From NCBI RefSeq assembly GCF_002262885.1, contig NZ_NKYF01000007.1, forward strand, positions 62,001-126,000: a stretch of 64,000 bases of DNA, written 5' to 3'. Source of the stretch: Pseudonocardia sp. MH-G8. Its GTDB lineage: Bacteria; Actinomycetota; Actinomycetes; Mycobacteriales; Pseudonocardiaceae. This document shows, one piece after another, positions 47,867-56,277 of the stretch. The notes below the pieces were generated by a model. That model was not told the DNA's origin. It did no database searches and saw only the letters and a list, made by a program, of their open reading frames with translations. Position 1 is the first letter of the stretch, and each line of letters opens with the position of its first letter. A program made the translations under genes and the position numbers.

Positions 47867-48451
47867 TCAGGCCACGGCGCCGAGCAGCCGCAGCGCGAAC
47901 TCGGTGTACTGCCAGGCCACCGCGTTCTCGTCGAGCTCGCCGTCCTCGCGGAACCACACCGCCACGCCCATGCCGAGGTCGAGGATCGCGTAGGAGGCCA
48001 GCCGCGGGGAGGCCACGGTGAACCGCCCCGCGTCGACGCCGTCGGTGATCAGCGCGCGGAAGCCCGCCTCGTAGTCGGCGCGGCGGGCGAGCACGGCCGC
48101 CCGGTGCGGCTCGACGAGGCTGCGGATCTCCCGGGTGCCGACGAACGCCTCCATCCGGTGCCGGGCGTGGTAGCGCACGTGCGCGTCCACCGACCGGCGC
48201 AGCCGTTCCACCGGGTCCGTCGTGGTGGCGACGGCCGCGCGGTGGGCGTCGAGCAGCGCGTCCATCGTGCCGGTCATGATCTGCACGAGCAGGTCCTGCT
48301 TGGACGCCACGTGCTTGTAGAGGCTCGGGCCCCGGACACCCACGGCCGCCCCGATGTCGGCCATCGTGGTGGCCGCGTAGCCGAGGCGGGTGAACAGCTC
48401 CAGCGCGGCGGCGCGGATCTCGGCCGTACGAGCCGTGGTCGCGGTGGTCAT
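47867..48451 (-). CDS. TetR family regulator
   Basis: A 194-residue regulator with HTH TTMADIGAAVGVRGPSLYKH (about residues 28-47) and a TetR_C domain of the kind common near fatty-acid and steroid catabolic genes. It is convergent with the acyl-CoA ligase operon and divergent from the ACAD gene at 48574. The intervening 122 bases hold a GCTAA-N6-TTAGC palindrome, its most likely own operator. Confidence 0.86.
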   Translation of the reverse strand: MTTATTARTAEIRAAALELFTRLGYAATTMADIGAAVGVRGPSLYKHVASKQDLLVQIMTGTMDALLDAHRAAVATTTDPVERLRRSVDAHVRYHARHRMEAFVGTREIRSLVEPHRAAVLARRADYEAGFRALITDGVDAGRFTVASPRLASYAILDLGMGVAVWFREDGELDENAVAWQYTEFALRLLGAVA

Positions 48452-48543
48452 CGGTTCCCCTCTCGGCTAGCAGAGCATAGCTGGCGGCCTGTGGGAAGCG
48501 CCGCGCCCTCTTGACCTCTCACCGTGCATGCGCTGCGATCGTG

Positions 48544-48559
48544 GCTAATAACCGTTAGC
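48544..48559. promoter_or_regulatory. Operator candidate GCTAA-N6-TTAGC
   Basis: GCTAATAACCGTTAGC has perfect 5-base inverted arms and lies 15 bases upstream of the ACAD start, in the space shared with the TetR gene. It resembles only weakly the five-copy CTGAACGNNCGTTAAG motif, so it may be read by a different regulator. Confidence 0.6.
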
Positions 48560-48573
48560 TCGTAGGAGGCGCC

Positions 48574-49746
48574 GTGCCCGTCGATCTCACCCCCGACCCC
48601 GCCGTCGCGGAGCTCGCGAAGCGCACCGCCGCGTTCGTGCGCGAGGTAGTCGTGCCGGTGGAGGTGCGGCACGCCGGCGTCGTGCGCGACGACGCCGTGC
48701 GGGCCGAGCTGCAGCGGGCCGCCCGGGAGGCCGGGGTGTTCGCCCCCCACGTCGGAGTGGAGCACGGCGGGCACGGGCTGGACATGCGCGGGCGCGCCGC
48801 CGTGTTCGAGGAGGCCGGCTACTCGCTGCTCGGGCCGCTCGCGCTGAACATCGCCGCGCCGGACGAGGGCAACATGCACCTGCTCGAGGCCGTCGCCACG
48901 CAGGAGCAGAAGGAGCGCTACCTGGCGCCGTTGGCGGCGGGGGAGGTCCGGTCGTGCTTCGCGATGACCGAGCCCGCTCCCGGCGCCGGATCGGACCCCG
49001 CCGCCCTGACCACCCGCGCGGAGAAGGTGACCGGTGGTTGGCGGATCGACGGGCGCAAGTGGTTCATCACCGGTGCCGACGGGGCCGCGTTCGCGATCTG
49101 CATGGCACGCACCTCGGGCGCGCCGGGCGACCGCGGTGGCGCCACGATGTTCGTCGTCGACGCCGACAACCCCGGTATGACGTTGGTCCGCCACATCGAC
49201 ACGCTCGACGAGAGCCTCTACGGCGGGCACCTGGAGGTGGCGTTCGAGGGCTGCGTGGTGCCCGACGACGCGGTGCTCGGCGCGGTGGACGAGGGCTACC
49301 GCTACGCGCAGGTGCGGTTGGGCCCGGCACGGATGACGCACTGCATGCGCTGGTTGGGCATCGCGCGGCGGTCGCAGGACATCGCGGTGGCCCGGGCGCG
49401 GGAGCGGGAGCTGTTCGGATCGCGGCTCGCCGACCTCGGCATGGTGCAGGCGATGATCGCCGACAACGAGATCGACGTCGCGGCGAGTCGCGGGCTGATC
49501 CTGCAGGCCTGCTGGGAGCTCGACCGGGGCGGGTCCGCCGCGCAGGCAACGGCGATCGCGAAGACGTTCACGGCGGAAGCCGTCTGGCGGGTGGTGGACC
49601 GGGCGGTGCAGATCTGCGGCTCGCTGGGGATCTCGGGCGACGTCCTGCTGGGCCGGTTCCTGCGCGAGGTGCGCCCGTTCCGGATCTACGACGGCCCGTC
49701 GGAGACCCACCGGTGGGCGATCGCGAAGCGGGTGGCGGGCCGATGA
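48574..49746 (+). CDS. Acyl-CoA dehydrogenase, ACAD10/11-like
   Basis: A 390-residue ACAD-fold flavoenzyme with CFAMTEPAPGAGSDP (FAD/substrate motif) and the signature LGPARMTHCMRWLG of the ACAD10/11-like branch. The C-terminal motif is YDGPSETHR: an Asp replaces the catalytic Glu of ordinary ACADs, as in the DGPDEVH of ACAD11-type enzymes. Those enzymes work with an APH-fold kinase on 4-hydroxyacyl-CoA phosphates; the next gene, overlapping as ATGA, is such a kinase. A phosphate-eliminating rather than simple dehydrogenating role is therefore likely. Confidence 0.88.
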   Translation: MPVDLTPDPAVAELAKRTAAFVREVVVPVEVRHAGVVRDDAVRAELQRAAREAGVFAPHVGVEHGGHGLDMRGRAAVFEEAGYSLLGPLALNIAAPDEGNMHLLEAVATQEQKERYLAPLAAGEVRSCFAMTEPAPGAGSDPAALTTRAEKVTGGWRIDGRKWFITGADGAAFAICMARTSGAPGDRGGATMFVVDADNPGMTLVRHIDTLDESLYGGHLEVAFEGCVVPDDAVLGAVDEGYRYAQVRLGPARMTHCMRWLGIARRSQDIAVARARERELFGSRLADLGMVQAMIADNEIDVAASRGLILQACWELDRGGSAAQATAIAKTFTAEAVWRVVDRAVQICGSLGISGDVLLGRFLREVRPFRIYDGPSETHRWAIAKRVAGR

Positions 49747-50795
49747 CCGCCTCCGTCGCCGGGCTCGACCTGCCCGCGCTGCAGGCCTGGTTCACCGCGC
49801 AGGTCCCCGGAGCGGGCGAGCTGGAGGCCGAACTGATCGCGGGGGGCCGGTCCAACCTCACCTACCGGCTCACCGACGGCCGCGCCACCTGGGTGCTGCG
49901 CCGCCCGCCGCTGGGCGGGCTGACCCCGTCGGCGCACGACATGGCGCGGGAGTACCGGGTGGTGGCCGCGTTGCGCGACAGCGGGGTCCCGGTGGCGGGC
50001 GCGGTCGCGCTGTGCGAGGACCCGGACGTGATCGGCGCGCCGTTCGCGGTGGTCGAGCACATCTGCGGGCTCGTGGTGCGCACCCGCGCGGAGCTGGACG
50101 CGCTGAGCGACGCCGACGTCCGGCGCTGCGCGTTCGCCCTCGTCGACGTGCTCGCGCGGCTGCACGCCGTCGACCCGGCAGCGGTGGGCCTCGCCCGGTT
50201 CGGTCGCCCGGAGGGCTACCTCGCGCGGCAGGTCCGGCGCTGGCGCGACCAGTGGGGCCGGGTGGCCACCCGGCCGCTGCCCGACGTCGACGCCCTGCAC
50301 GCGCGGCTCGCGGACGCCTGCCCGCCGGAGAGCGGGGCGTCGATCGTGCACGGGGACTTCCGGATCGACAACGCCATCCTCGACGGCGGCGACCCGGGCG
50401 TGGTGCGCGCGCTCGTCGACTGGGAGATGGCCACGCTCGGCGACCCGCTCGCCGACCTGGGCCTGCACCTGGCCTACGCGGACCCCGCGTTCGACCCGGT
50501 GCTCGGCGGTTCCGCCGCCTCGACCAGCCCGCGACTCCCGGCCGCGGACGAGGTGGTGGCCCGCTACGCCGCCGCGTCCGGACGCGACGTCTCCGGCATC
50601 GCCTTCCACCTCGCGCTGGGTTACTTCAAGGCCGCGGTGATCGCCGAGGGCATCCACGCGCGGCACGTCGCGGGCCGCACGGTGGGCGAGGGGTTCGACA
50701 CCGTGGGTGCGGCCGTCGCCCCGCTCGCCGCGGCCGGGCTCGCCGCCGCCCGGGCCGTTGACAGCGCCACCAGGAGCAGCGATCCTGCGTGCTGA
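49743..50795 (+). CDS. APH-fold phosphotransferase paired with ACAD
   Basis: A 350-residue aminoglycoside-phosphotransferase-fold kinase: nucleotide-site start LIAGGRSNLTYRLTDG, catalytic loop IVHGDFRIDNAIL (about residues 202-214) and metal-binding LVDWEMATLGDPLADLG. The closest functional analogues are LvaA and the N-terminal kinase domain of ACAD11, which phosphorylate 4-hydroxyacyl-CoA. Translational overlap with the ACAD supports that reading over antibiotic resistance. The stop codon lies inside the operator at 50792-50807. Confidence 0.87.
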   Translation: MTASVAGLDLPALQAWFTAQVPGAGELEAELIAGGRSNLTYRLTDGRATWVLRRPPLGGLTPSAHDMAREYRVVAALRDSGVPVAGAVALCEDPDVIGAPFAVVEHICGLVVRTRAELDALSDADVRRCAFALVDVLARLHAVDPAAVGLARFGRPEGYLARQVRRWRDQWGRVATRPLPDVDALHARLADACPPESGASIVHGDFRIDNAILDGGDPGVVRALVDWEMATLGDPLADLGLHLAYADPAFDPVLGGSAASTSPRLPAADEVVARYAAASGRDVSGIAFHLALGYFKAAVIAEGIHARHVAGRTVGEGFDTVGAAVAPLAAAGLAAARAVDSATRSSDPAC

Positions 50796-50807
50796 ACGAT
50801 CGTTAAG
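50792..50807 (+). promoter_or_regulatory. Operator CTGAACGNNCGTTAAG, copy 2
   Basis: CTGAACGATCGTTAAG ends 12 bases before the GTG of the nitronate monooxygenase-like gene, implying a promoter there separate from the ACAD-APH unit. Confidence 0.8.
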
Positions 50808-50819
50808 TGAGGAGCGAGT

Positions 50820-51812
50820 GTGATCAGGACGCGGTTCACCGAGGAATTCGGCGTCGAGCACCCGGTCGTGCAGGGCGGAATGCAGTGGGTGGGGCGCGCC
50901 CCGCTCGTCGCCGCAGTCGCGAACGCGGGTGCGCTCGGCTTCATCACGGCGTTGACGCAGCCGACGCCGCAGGACCTGACCACGGAGATCGCGCGCTGCC
51001 GCGAGCTCACCGACCGGCCGTTCGGGGTCAACCTGACGATCCTGCCGGCGATCAACCCCCCGCCCTACGCCGAGTACCGGCGGGCGATCATCGAGGCAGG
51101 CGTGCCGATCGTCGAGACGGCCGGGTCGAATCCCGCCGAGCACCTGGCGCACTTCCACGCCCACGGCATCAAGGTGATCCACAAGTGCACCAGCGTCCGG
51201 CACGCGGTCAAGGCCGAGTCGCTCGGCGTGGACGCGGTGAGCATCGACGGGTTCGAGTGCGCGGGACACCCCGGCGAGGACGACATCCCCGGCCTGGTGC
51301 TGATCCCGGCCGCCGCCGACCGGCTGTCCATCCCGATGATCGCCTCCGGCGGGTTCGCCGACGCCCGCGGCCTCGTCGCGGCGCTCGCGCTCGGCGCGGA
51401 CGGGATCAACATGGGCACCCGGTTCATGGCCACGGTCGAGTCCGGCATCCACGACAACGTCAAGCAGCGGCTGGTCGAGGCCGGGGAGCGCGACACCCAG
51501 CTGATCTTCCGCCAGCTGCGCAACACGGCGCGGGTGGCCGACAACTCGGTGAGCCGCGAGGTCGTGGCCCGGCTGAACGACGGCGCGGCGTTCGAGGAGG
51601 TCCGCGACCTGGTGGCCGGCGCCCGCGGCGTCGGGGTCTACGAGACCGGCGACCTGGACCGCGGCATCTGGTCGGCCGGGATGGTGCAGGGCCTCATCCG
51701 CGACATCCCGACGTGCGCGGACCTGGTGTCGCGCATCGTCGGTGACGCCGTCGAGATCATCCGCGGCCGGCTCGGGGGCGCCGTCGCGGCCCAGCCGGTC
51801 GCCGCGGGATGA
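50820..51812 (+). CDS. Nitronate monooxygenase-family (NPD-like) flavoenzyme
   Basis: A 330-residue FMN TIM-barrel protein of the 2-nitropropane dioxygenase group: HPVVQGGMQWVG, the phosphate-binding ASGGFADARGLVAALALGAD and a catalytic His in GFECAGHPGEDD. Genes of this group in catabolic clusters often act on CoA thioesters or enones, not nitronates. The GTG follows AGTGAGGAGCGAG. It has its own operator and so may be a separate transcript from the ACAD-APH pair. Confidence 0.88.
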   Translation: MIRTRFTEEFGVEHPVVQGGMQWVGRAPLVAAVANAGALGFITALTQPTPQDLTTEIARCRELTDRPFGVNLTILPAINPPPYAEYRRAIIEAGVPIVETAGSNPAEHLAHFHAHGIKVIHKCTSVRHAVKAESLGVDAVSIDGFECAGHPGEDDIPGLVLIPAAADRLSIPMIASGGFADARGLVAALALGADGINMGTRFMATVESGIHDNVKQRLVEAGERDTQLIFRQLRNTARVADNSVSREVVARLNDGAAFEEVRDLVAGARGVGVYETGDLDRGIWSAGMVQGLIRDIPTCADLVSRIVGDAVEIIRGRLGGAVAAQPVAAG

Positions 51813-51998
51813 CCGCGCGTTCCGCCCCCGCCCGCAGCGGTGTGGAGCTGCCCATCAGCACGGGCCCCAGGACGGACGGCCGTCCGTTCCCCGGCCGGGG
51901 GTGCCTTCCGTAGCGTCGATCGGACCGCCACCCCGCACCGGCCCGCACCGTCGCCCGACCGCGCGTGCACGGGCTGCCCCTCGACCGCGAGGACAACG
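51813..51998. promoter_or_regulatory. Leader with 16-bp perfect palindrome
   Basis: No gene here. ACGGACGGCCGTCCGT at 51872-51887 is a perfect 16-base palindrome followed by a GC-rich run; it could be a terminator stem for the NPD-like gene or an operator for the small-protein/symporter pair. Confidence 0.4.
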
Positions 51999-52142
51999 AT
52001 GTTCGGTCTGCCTGCCGTGACGGCGCTCTTCGTGATCGGTGGCTTCGCCGCCGCCGTCGTGCTGTCGATCCTGTTCGCACTGCGCTTCTCCGCCGACGAC
52101 GAGGAGTGGGTGACGCTCGACGACCTGTTCCGCCGGTCGTGA
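51999..52142 (+). CDS. Small single-helix membrane protein upstream of symporter
   Basis: A 47-residue protein: one transmembrane helix (about residues 6-28, ending LFALRF) and a short acidic tail DDEEWVTLDDLF. The ATG has GAGGA six bases upstream. It directly precedes a sodium:solute symporter and probably is a small accessory subunit like those found with other SSS transporters. No family is recognised with certainty. Confidence 0.7.
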   Translation: MFGLPAVTALFVIGGFAAAVVLSILFALRFSADDEEWVTLDDLFRRS

Positions 52143-52176
52143 TCCCCGTCCCCAGTCTCCCGCTCCGGATCGAGGT

Positions 52177-53724
52177 ATGCCCGTGATCGTGTCCTGGAAG
52201 ACGATCGCCGTGATCGTCGCGTACATGCTGGTCGTCATCGCGATCGGGGTCTGGTCGACCAAGCGCGTCAGCTCGATGCGCGACTACCTGGTCGCGGGCG
52301 ACGGCTTCGGCCGCTGGGTCGTGTCCTTCGGCATCGTCGGTGCGATCGTGAGCGGCGCCGGCGTGCTCGGCAACGCGGGCTCGGGCTACGGCACCGGCTA
52401 CGCGCTCTACGTCCAGACAATGGGGCTGAGCTTCCTCGGGCTGACGCTGGCGTACTTCCTGCTGGCCAAGCCGATGACCGTGATCGCCAAGAAGCACGAG
52501 GTGTACACGCTGCCCGACGTCCTCGCGTTGCGCTACGGCGACAGCACGGCGGTGCGCATCCTCTCCGGCGTCGCCACGGCGCTCGGGTCGATGATCTACC
52601 TGGTCGTGCAGTTCGTCGCGATCGGCTACATCGGCACGACGATCTTCGGGTGGAGCCTCGGGCTGTCGCTGTTCGTCGGCGGGGCCGTCGTCGTGGCGTA
52701 CTGCGTCGGCGGCGGGATCGTCGCCGCGATGTGGACGAACTTCTTCCAGCTGCTCGTGCTGAGCGTCTTCGTCGTCTACTTCGCCGTGTACACCGTCGGA
52801 CAGGTCGGCGGGCTCACCGCGCTCCACCGGCAGATGACCGAGATCGACCCTGAACTCGTGCAGCCCTGGCACGCGAGCGGCGCCTTCGCGTGGCAGAACG
52901 TGCTCGTCTATGCGTTCTTCGTCGGGCTGCTCGCCTACGCGGGCGTGCCGCACATCAGCACGAAGTTCCTCACGATCCGCAACCTCGAGGTGATCCGCTG
53001 GATCCCGCTGATCTCCTGCTTCCTGTACCTGTTCGCCGTCGCCGCCACCTGGATCGGCATGGCCTACCGGGTGCAGGCCGAGCAGGGGCTGGTGCCGCCC
53101 GTCGACGAGCCCGACGCCGTCCTCCCGGCGCTCATGCTCGACTCCTTCGGCCCGGTCGTCGTCGGCATCATGATCGCTGCGGTGCTCGCCGCCGTCATGT
53201 CCACCACCGACTCGTTCATGGTGCTGAGCGGGGCAGCGATCGTCCGCGACATCGCGAAGAAGGGGCTCGGGCTGCGCCTGTCCGACCGCCAGGAGATGAC
53301 GTGGAGCCGGGTGGCGTCGGTGCTGGTCATGGTCGTCGCCGGGTTCATCGCGCTCAACCCGCCGGAGTTCGTGCTGTCGCTGATGGCCGTGGCGTGGGGC
53401 GCGCTCGCCGCGATGCTGGGCCCGGTGCTCTACCTGGGCGTGCGGTGGAAGCGCGCGACGACGCAGGGCGCGATCGCCGCCCTCGTCGCCGGCATCGCGA
53501 TCGGTGGCGTGCTGGCGCTGCTCAACCGCACGGTCTTCGCCGACGCCCCGCTGCTCGCCCCGTGGAACATCGCCGCGATCGGTGTCGCGGTGTCCTACCT
53601 GGCGCTGATCGTGGTCTCGCTGCTCACGAAGCCGCAGCCCAGCCGGATGTTCGCGCACTTCGCCGCGCACGCCGGCACCCCGGCCGACCCCGCCCTGGAT
53701 GCGGCCGGGCCGAGTCGTCCGTGA
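52177..53724 (+). CDS. Sodium:solute symporter (SSS family)
   Basis: A 515-residue transporter with about 13 predicted helices and the SSS landmarks MRDYLVAGDGFGRWVVSFG near the N-terminus and a sodium-site region around AVMSTTDSFMVLSGAAIVRD. It imports a solute using the sodium gradient; monocarboxylates, proline and pantothenate are typical of the family. ATG 52177 is given, but GTG 52183 has better spacing from GAGG (52172). It may import the acid consumed by neighbouring ligases. Confidence 0.9.
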   Translation: MPVIVSWKTIAVIVAYMLVVIAIGVWSTKRVSSMRDYLVAGDGFGRWVVSFGIVGAIVSGAGVLGNAGSGYGTGYALYVQTMGLSFLGLTLAYFLLAKPMTVIAKKHEVYTLPDVLALRYGDSTAVRILSGVATALGSMIYLVVQFVAIGYIGTTIFGWSLGLSLFVGGAVVVAYCVGGGIVAAMWTNFFQLLVLSVFVVYFAVYTVGQVGGLTALHRQMTEIDPELVQPWHASGAFAWQNVLVYAFFVGLLAYAGVPHISTKFLTIRNLEVIRWIPLISCFLYLFAVAATWIGMAYRVQAEQGLVPPVDEPDAVLPALMLDSFGPVVVGIMIAAVLAAVMSTTDSFMVLSGAAIVRDIAKKGLGLRLSDRQEMTWSRVASVLVMVVAGFIALNPPEFVLSLMAVAWGALAAMLGPVLYLGVRWKRATTQGAIAALVAGIAIGGVLALLNRTVFADAPLLAPWNIAAIGVAVSYLALIVVSLLTKPQPSRMFAHFAAHAGTPADPALDAAGPSRP

Positions 53725-53831
53725 CCGGCCGCCGCCGTTCCCCACCCCTCCGAACCCGCCTTGATCAGCGAACCAGGGACCTGAGCCGCACCCCGAGCGT
53801 GTTGCCGAATCGGGCCCGCGGACGCGCGATG

Positions 53832-54186
53832 GTGATCGCTGCGAGAAGTACCTGACGTCGCCGCGACAGCACCCATGCACTTCTCGGACCGATCGCCCGG
53901 TCCTGATCGCTGCGAGAAGTACCTGACGTCGCCGCGACAGCACGCACGCACTGCTCGGACCGATCATCCGGTCCTGGTCGCTGCGAGAAGTACCTGACGT
54001 CGCCGCGACAGCACGCACGCACTGCTCGCACCGATCATCCGGTCCTGGTCGCTGCGAGAAGCACCAGACGTCGCCGCAACAGCACCCACGCACTCCTCGC
54101 ACCGATCACCCGACCCTGATCACCCCCACACGTACGCCACCGTCGCAGCACCCACACCCAGGTACTGACCAGATCGATCATCACGA
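53832..54186 (+). repeat. 71-bp tandem repeat array A
   Basis: Units begin at 53832, 53903, 53974 and 54045, exactly 71 bases apart, with TCGCTGCGAGAAGTACC and ACGTCGCCGC shared; the unit at 54116 is diverged. Differences between units are scattered single bases. There are no unique spacers. Confidence 0.9.
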
Positions 54187-54327
54187 ACCGCGCCCCGGCC
54201 AGCAGCGTCGAGCACGGGCGGATGGCCGTGATCGAAGATCGACCGACCACCATGTGCCCGTGATCGACGCAGCGCCCGCGGTGCGGGCCTGACCGACTCG
54301 GCAACAGGCTCCCGGTGCGGTCCATGT

Positions 54328-54500
54328 CCCGATCTCGCCGATCATGGCCGGAAGCACGCCTCGAACCGGCCCGATGATCATCGTGAGGGGGTGGATCGGG
54401 ACCACCGCAAGGTGCGCGAGCACGCAGCAGGGGCGGGCTCGTCCAGGACAGGCCTGGGCCCGCGCCGGGAACGGCCGCCCACCCAGCCACGATATTCGGC
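54328..54500 (+). repeat. Dispersed repeat module, copy 3
   Basis: Near-identical to 8920-9080, with GCCCGATGATCAT, GGGACCACCGCAAGG and GAGCACGCAGCAGGGGCGG shared, continuing to CCGCCCACCCAG. A related start (ACATGTCCCG) occurs once more at about 55261. Confidence 0.8.
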
Positions 54501-54635
54501 AGTTCTGCCAACCCGGCCACCCCGCCGACGGGCAGGAGCAGGGGGAACCCGGCCGACTGCGCCGAAGACCAGGGCCGGGGTGTGAGGCAGTGGTCGCGAG
54601 CCGGGAACGGCGCGCCCACAGGAGATTCCACGACG

Positions 54636-54687
54636 ACGTAGACGTGAGAGGGGTTGGATCTTTCCCGAACCCCGCTCACGTCTACGT
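54636..54687. repeat. Long hairpin, 20-bp stem with one mismatch
   Basis: Left arm 54636-54655 (ACGTAGACGTGAGAGGGGTT) pairs with 54668-54687 at 19 of 20 positions; 12-base loop. Shares the AGACGTGAG end with hairpins at 9405 and 54751. The 17-mer GGCGCGCCGTTCCCGGC lies 19 bases outside it on the minus strand, as it does on the plus strand outside the 9405 hairpin. Confidence 0.85.
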
Positions 54688-54750
54688 GGTCGTGCAGCGG
54701 GCGCGGAACGCGGAACGTGGACGGCCGCGTCCGCAGGATGCGCCACGAGC

Positions 54751-54796
54751 GAGACGTCAGCGGGGTTTGATCTCCAGCAGACCCCGCTCACGTCTC
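54751..54796. repeat. Long hairpin, 16-bp stem with one mismatch
   Basis: GAGACGTCAGCGGGGT pairs with 54781-54796 at 15 of 16 positions; 14-base loop. Third member of the AGACGTGAG-ended hairpin family. Confidence 0.8.
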
Positions 54797-54907
54797 ATTG
54801 ATCATGCAACGGTCGCGTTCCGGAACGCGAGGTGGCCGTGATCAGCGGAAATGGTGCGAGGTCGACAGATCGAGCGTGTGGCCGGCTCGGGCGTCGGATG
54901 CCCGGTG

Positions 54908-55122
54908 GTGATCGCTGCGAGAAGCACCTGACGTCGCCGCGACAGCACCCCGGCACTGATCGAAACGATCACCCGGCGGTGATCGCTCCGACATGTACGC
55001 CACCGTCGCAGCGACAGCACCCCCGCACTGCTCGGACCGATCACCAGGCCGTGATCGCTCCGACAAGTACGCCACTGTCGCCGCGCCCGCCCTCAGGTGC
55101 TGATCAGACCGATCACCGCGCA
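54908..55122 (+). repeat. 71/72-bp tandem repeat array B
   Basis: Units start at 54908, 54979 and 55051 (periods 71 and 72) and are homologous to array A (TGATCGCTGCGAGAAGCACC, ACGTCGCCGCGACAGCACC). The array is followed by the same tail as array A, so array plus tail has been duplicated. Confidence 0.85.
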
Positions 55123-55325
55123 CCGCGTCCCGGCCAGCAGCGTCGACCATGGGCGGGCGGTCGTGATCGGCGATCGACCGACCACCGTGGGCCGGGATCG
55201 ACGCAGCGTTCGCAGCGCGGGTCGTGACCGATTCGGCAACAGGGTCAGGCTCCCCTGCAGCACATGTCCCGTTTCCGCCGATCAAGAGCGCGAGCAGTCG
55301 TGTGATCGGAACCGCCGAACGCCTG

Positions 55326-56135
55326 TCACGGCACCTCCCCGAACACCGGTGGCCGCTTCTCGAAGTTCGCCGCGACCGCCTCGACCTGGTTGGGGCTGCC
55401 GATGAGCGCCCCGATCTCGGCCTGCTCCGCGGCGAAGCCGTCGGCGAGGTCCACTCGCCCCGCCATGTCCAGCAGCCGCTTGGCGGCGCGGACCGCGTGC
55501 GGGTTGCGGCCCGCGATCTCCCGGGCCAGCGTCAGCGCCGCACCGCGGGGGTCCGGGTCGGTGCGCGTGCACAGCCCGAGCGCCGCGGCCTCCTCGCCGG
55601 TCACGACCCGCCCGGTGAGCGTCAGCTCCTTTGCGACGTCCCGGCCGACCAACTCGGGCAGCAGTTGGGTGCCGGTCATGTCGGGGATCAGCCCCCACAC
55701 CACCTCCATCACCGACAGCCGCGCGTCCGGCGCGACGATCCGGATGTCGGCCCCGAGGGCGATCTGCAGTCCGCCTCCGAGCGCGTTGCCCCGCACCGCG
55801 GCGATCACCGGCACCGGCAGCTCCGCCCACGCGTACGCCGCGCGCTGCCCCGCCGCCTTCGCCGGCCCGTCCGAGGGTGGCAGCTGCGCCGTGGCCGACA
55901 GCCGCTCGCCCGAGGCCATCGCCCGGAACGCGCCGAAGTCCAGGCCCGCGCAGAAGTCCGGCCCCTCGCCGGACAGCACCACGACCCGCACCGACCGGTC
56001 GTCCTTCAGCCGTTCGCCCGCCGTCACCAGGCCGGCGAACATCGCAGGGTCGAGCGCGTTGCGTTTCTCCGGTCGTGACAGCCGGACGTCGGCCACTCCG
56101 TCCGTGACCGTCACGCAGACCCGCTGCTCGCTCAT
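55326..56135 (-). CDS. Enoyl-CoA hydratase/isomerase family protein
   Basis: A 269-residue crotonase-fold protein. The CoA-binding motifs SRPEKRNALD and FCAGLDFGAF are clear; the oxyanion loop is GNALGGGLQIALGADIRI; the position of the first catalytic Glu carries a hydrophobic stretch, and WGLIPDM follows. It hydrates or isomerises an enoyl-CoA. The start at 56135 has GGGGAG nine bases upstream. It is separated from a second hydratase gene by a 32-bp tandem repeat. Confidence 0.88.
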   Translation of the reverse strand: MSEQRVCVTVTDGVADVRLSRPEKRNALDPAMFAGLVTAGERLKDDRSVRVVVLSGEGPDFCAGLDFGAFRAMASGERLSATAQLPPSDGPAKAAGQRAAYAWAELPVPVIAAVRGNALGGGLQIALGADIRIVAPDARLSVMEVVWGLIPDMTGTQLLPELVGRDVAKELTLTGRVVTGEEAAALGLCTRTDPDPRGAALTLAREIAGRNPHAVRAAKRLLDMAGRVDLADGFAAEQAEIGALIGSPNQVEAVAANFEKRPPVFGEVP

Positions 56136-56163
56136 CTCGATCACTCCCCGTCGGCATTGTCTC

Positions 56164-56277
56164 TTCGCTCCGCCAGCTCCGCTCAGCGTTGTCCGTTCGC
56201 TCCGCCAGCTCCGCTCAGCGTTGTCCGTTCGCTCCGCCAGCTCTCCGCTCAGCGTTGTCCGTTCGCTCCGCTCAGCG
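56164..56277 (-). repeat. 32-bp tandem repeat between hydratase genes
   Basis: The unit TTCGCTCCGCCAGCTCCGCT followed by CAGCGTTGTCCG starts at 56164, 56196 and 56228, with a partial fourth unit at 56262 offset by a 2-base insertion. It fills the gap between the two crotonase genes and shows no open-frame purpose. Confidence 0.85.

Larger units (their letters stand above)
53725..55325. other. Gene-free repeat-rich stretch
   Basis: 1.6 kb without a supportable gene. It contains two arrays of about 71-bp units (53832-54186, 54908-55122), each followed by the same tail of about 170 bp (from CCCGGCCAGCAGCG); the 160-bp module shared with 8920-9080; two long hairpins; and a 5' edge (53732-53790) resembling 8846-8905. 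Open frames here arise from repeats. The whole is a duplicated non-coding mosaic. Confidence 0.8.

Noticed and set aside
49743..50795. Aminoglycoside resistance kinase
   Set aside because: The fold matches, but overlap with an ACAD10/11-like gene and the catabolic setting favour a hydroxyacyl-CoA kinase.
50820..51812. IpdC of steroid ring degradation
   Set aside because: The NPD fold is shared, but the sequence does not follow IpdC beyond the fold, and no other steroid CD-ring genes are nearby.
51757..54102. 781-residue minus-strand protein
   Set aside because: Translation of the antisense of the symporter gene and of 71-bp repeats; no family features.
53832..55122. CRISPR array
   Set aside because: The 71-bp units are nearly identical along their whole length with no unique spacers, and no cas gene is present.
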